This document shows, one piece after another, positions 6,673 through 7,120 of a stretch of 7,120 nucleotides of DNA. The DNA comes from Streptococcus vestibularis ATCC 49124. GTDB lineage: Bacteria; Bacillota; Bacilli; Lactobacillales; Streptococcaceae. Under the pieces are notes generated by a model that saw nothing but the letters and a program-made list of their open reading frames with translations, was not told where the DNA came from and made no database searches. Where the stretch lies: NCBI RefSeq assembly GCF_000188295.1, contig NZ_GL831113.1, positions 46,194 through 53,313 on the forward strand, in the 5' to 3' direction. The position numbers and the translations under genes were made by a program. Within the stretch, counting starts at the first letter, position 1. Each line of letters opens with the position of its first letter.

Positions 6673-7101
6673 ATGAGTGACTTAGATAAAAACATAGCTG
6701 TAAAAAGTATGGTTGTTATGCGTAAGGCTTTTCGTACCATCGATGCCAAGGTTTCTGAGACCTTCAAAGAATTTAATTTGACACCAACTCAATTTGGGGT
6801 CATGGATGTACTTAATGCCAAGGGGCGTATGAAGATTGGTGAATTAATTGATTGCATGCTTGCTACTTCGGGTAATATGACTGTCGTCATTAAAAACATG
6901 GAGAAAAAGGGTTGGTTGATACGAAAAGCCTGTCAAACAGATAAGCGTGCTTTTGAGATTGATTTGACGGATGAGGGCCGCCGTATTATCAAAGCAGCAA
7001 TCCCCCCACATCAGCGAGCGATTGAGGAGACTTTTTCCGTTTTGTCTCCTGACGAACAGTCACAATTGGTAGAGCTTCTGAAAAAGTTTAAGAATGTCTG
7101 A
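6673..7101 (+). CDS. MarR-family transcriptional regulator
   Basis: This 142-residue protein has the length and layout of MarR regulators: N-terminal dimer helix (about 1-32), winged helix-turn-helix (about 36-100) and C-terminal dimer helices (about 101-140). In the DNA-binding part LTPTQFGVMDVL leads into the HTH (KIGELIDCMLATSGNMTVVIKNMEKKGWL), followed by a wing with the family's Asp-x-Arg motif (D90, R92 in TDKRAF). The TSGNMT recognition segment recalls the MhqR/YusO-like subgroup, from memory only. Cys61 sits in the HTH and Cys87 in the wing, so thiol sensing is possible but unproven. The start ATG 6673 has AAGGA at 6662-6666 with 6-nt spacing. It has its own upstream region after a terminator. 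MarR genes usually control a neighbour; the likely target lies past the right edge, so the effector and target are unknown. It does not look like FabT. Confidence 0.93.
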   Translation: MSDLDKNIAVKSMVVMRKAFRTIDAKVSETFKEFNLTPTQFGVMDVLNAKGRMKIGELIDCMLATSGNMTVVIKNMEKKGWLIRKACQTDKRAFEIDLTDEGRRIIKAAIPPHQRAIEETFSVLSPDEQSQLVELLKKFKNV

Positions 7102-7120
7102 GCATATTTCTTTATTTTTA

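Noticed and set aside
1..7120. Undescribed multi-gene defence, mobile or biosynthetic system
   Set aside because: Every gene is assigned to a housekeeping or common family, all intergenic gaps are under 200 nt, and no integrase, transposase, CRISPR repeat or toxin-antitoxin pair is seen. A tRNA-linked attachment-site repeat was looked for after tRNA-Leu and not found.

Overview
This 7.1 kb window reads as chromosome of a low-GC Firmicute, almost certainly Streptococcus. The evidence is a Tyr-Trp-His-Gln-Leu tRNA run without encoded CCA ends, a Gram-positive PolC replicase ending in a QLSLF clamp-binding motif, and an M29 aminopeptidase of the PepS type. The PepS protein looks, from memory only, very close to that of the salivarius/thermophilus group; I could not run a search, so the species is open. 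No phage, IS element, CRISPR array or clearly foreign cassette is visible.

Layout, all on the + strand. Positions 1-441 are the 3' end of a tRNA operon: the last 13 nt of one tRNA (probably Phe), then tRNA-Tyr(GTA), Trp(CCA), His(GTG), Gln(TTG) and Leu(CAA). A perfect-palindrome terminator closes it at 448-471. Positions 493-4886 carry polC, the replicative DNA polymerase III alpha subunit. It is closed by a strong terminator at 4914-4945. Next comes a probable two-gene unit: pepS (5050-6291) behind an extended -10 promoter, followed 19 nt later by a 76-aa GlsB/YeaQ/YmgE-family membrane protein (6311-6541), with a terminator at 6547-6589. The window ends with a MarR-family regulator (6673-7101) behind its own short upstream region, which holds an inverted repeat.

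The most notable observation is that polC is not one open frame. The expected N-terminus starts at ATG 493 behind an AGGAG site, but this frame runs into a stop at 700-702. The rest of PolC is in the -1 frame from about position 627 to 4886. Joining the frames at the T-rich stretch 616-632 gives 1464 residues, about the usual streptococcal PolC length, and restores the family-like N-terminal sequence. Because PolC is essential, this is a homopolymer sequencing or assembly error, a recent one-base deletion, or some form of slippage. It should not be read as an independent 69-residue membrane protein followed by a short PolC.

Functionally the genes are housekeeping: translation supply (tRNAs), replication (PolC), peptide and amino-acid metabolism (PepS), an envelope or stress-associated small membrane protein, and a transcription factor whose target probably lies beyond the right edge. 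I found no convincing undescribed multi-gene system.
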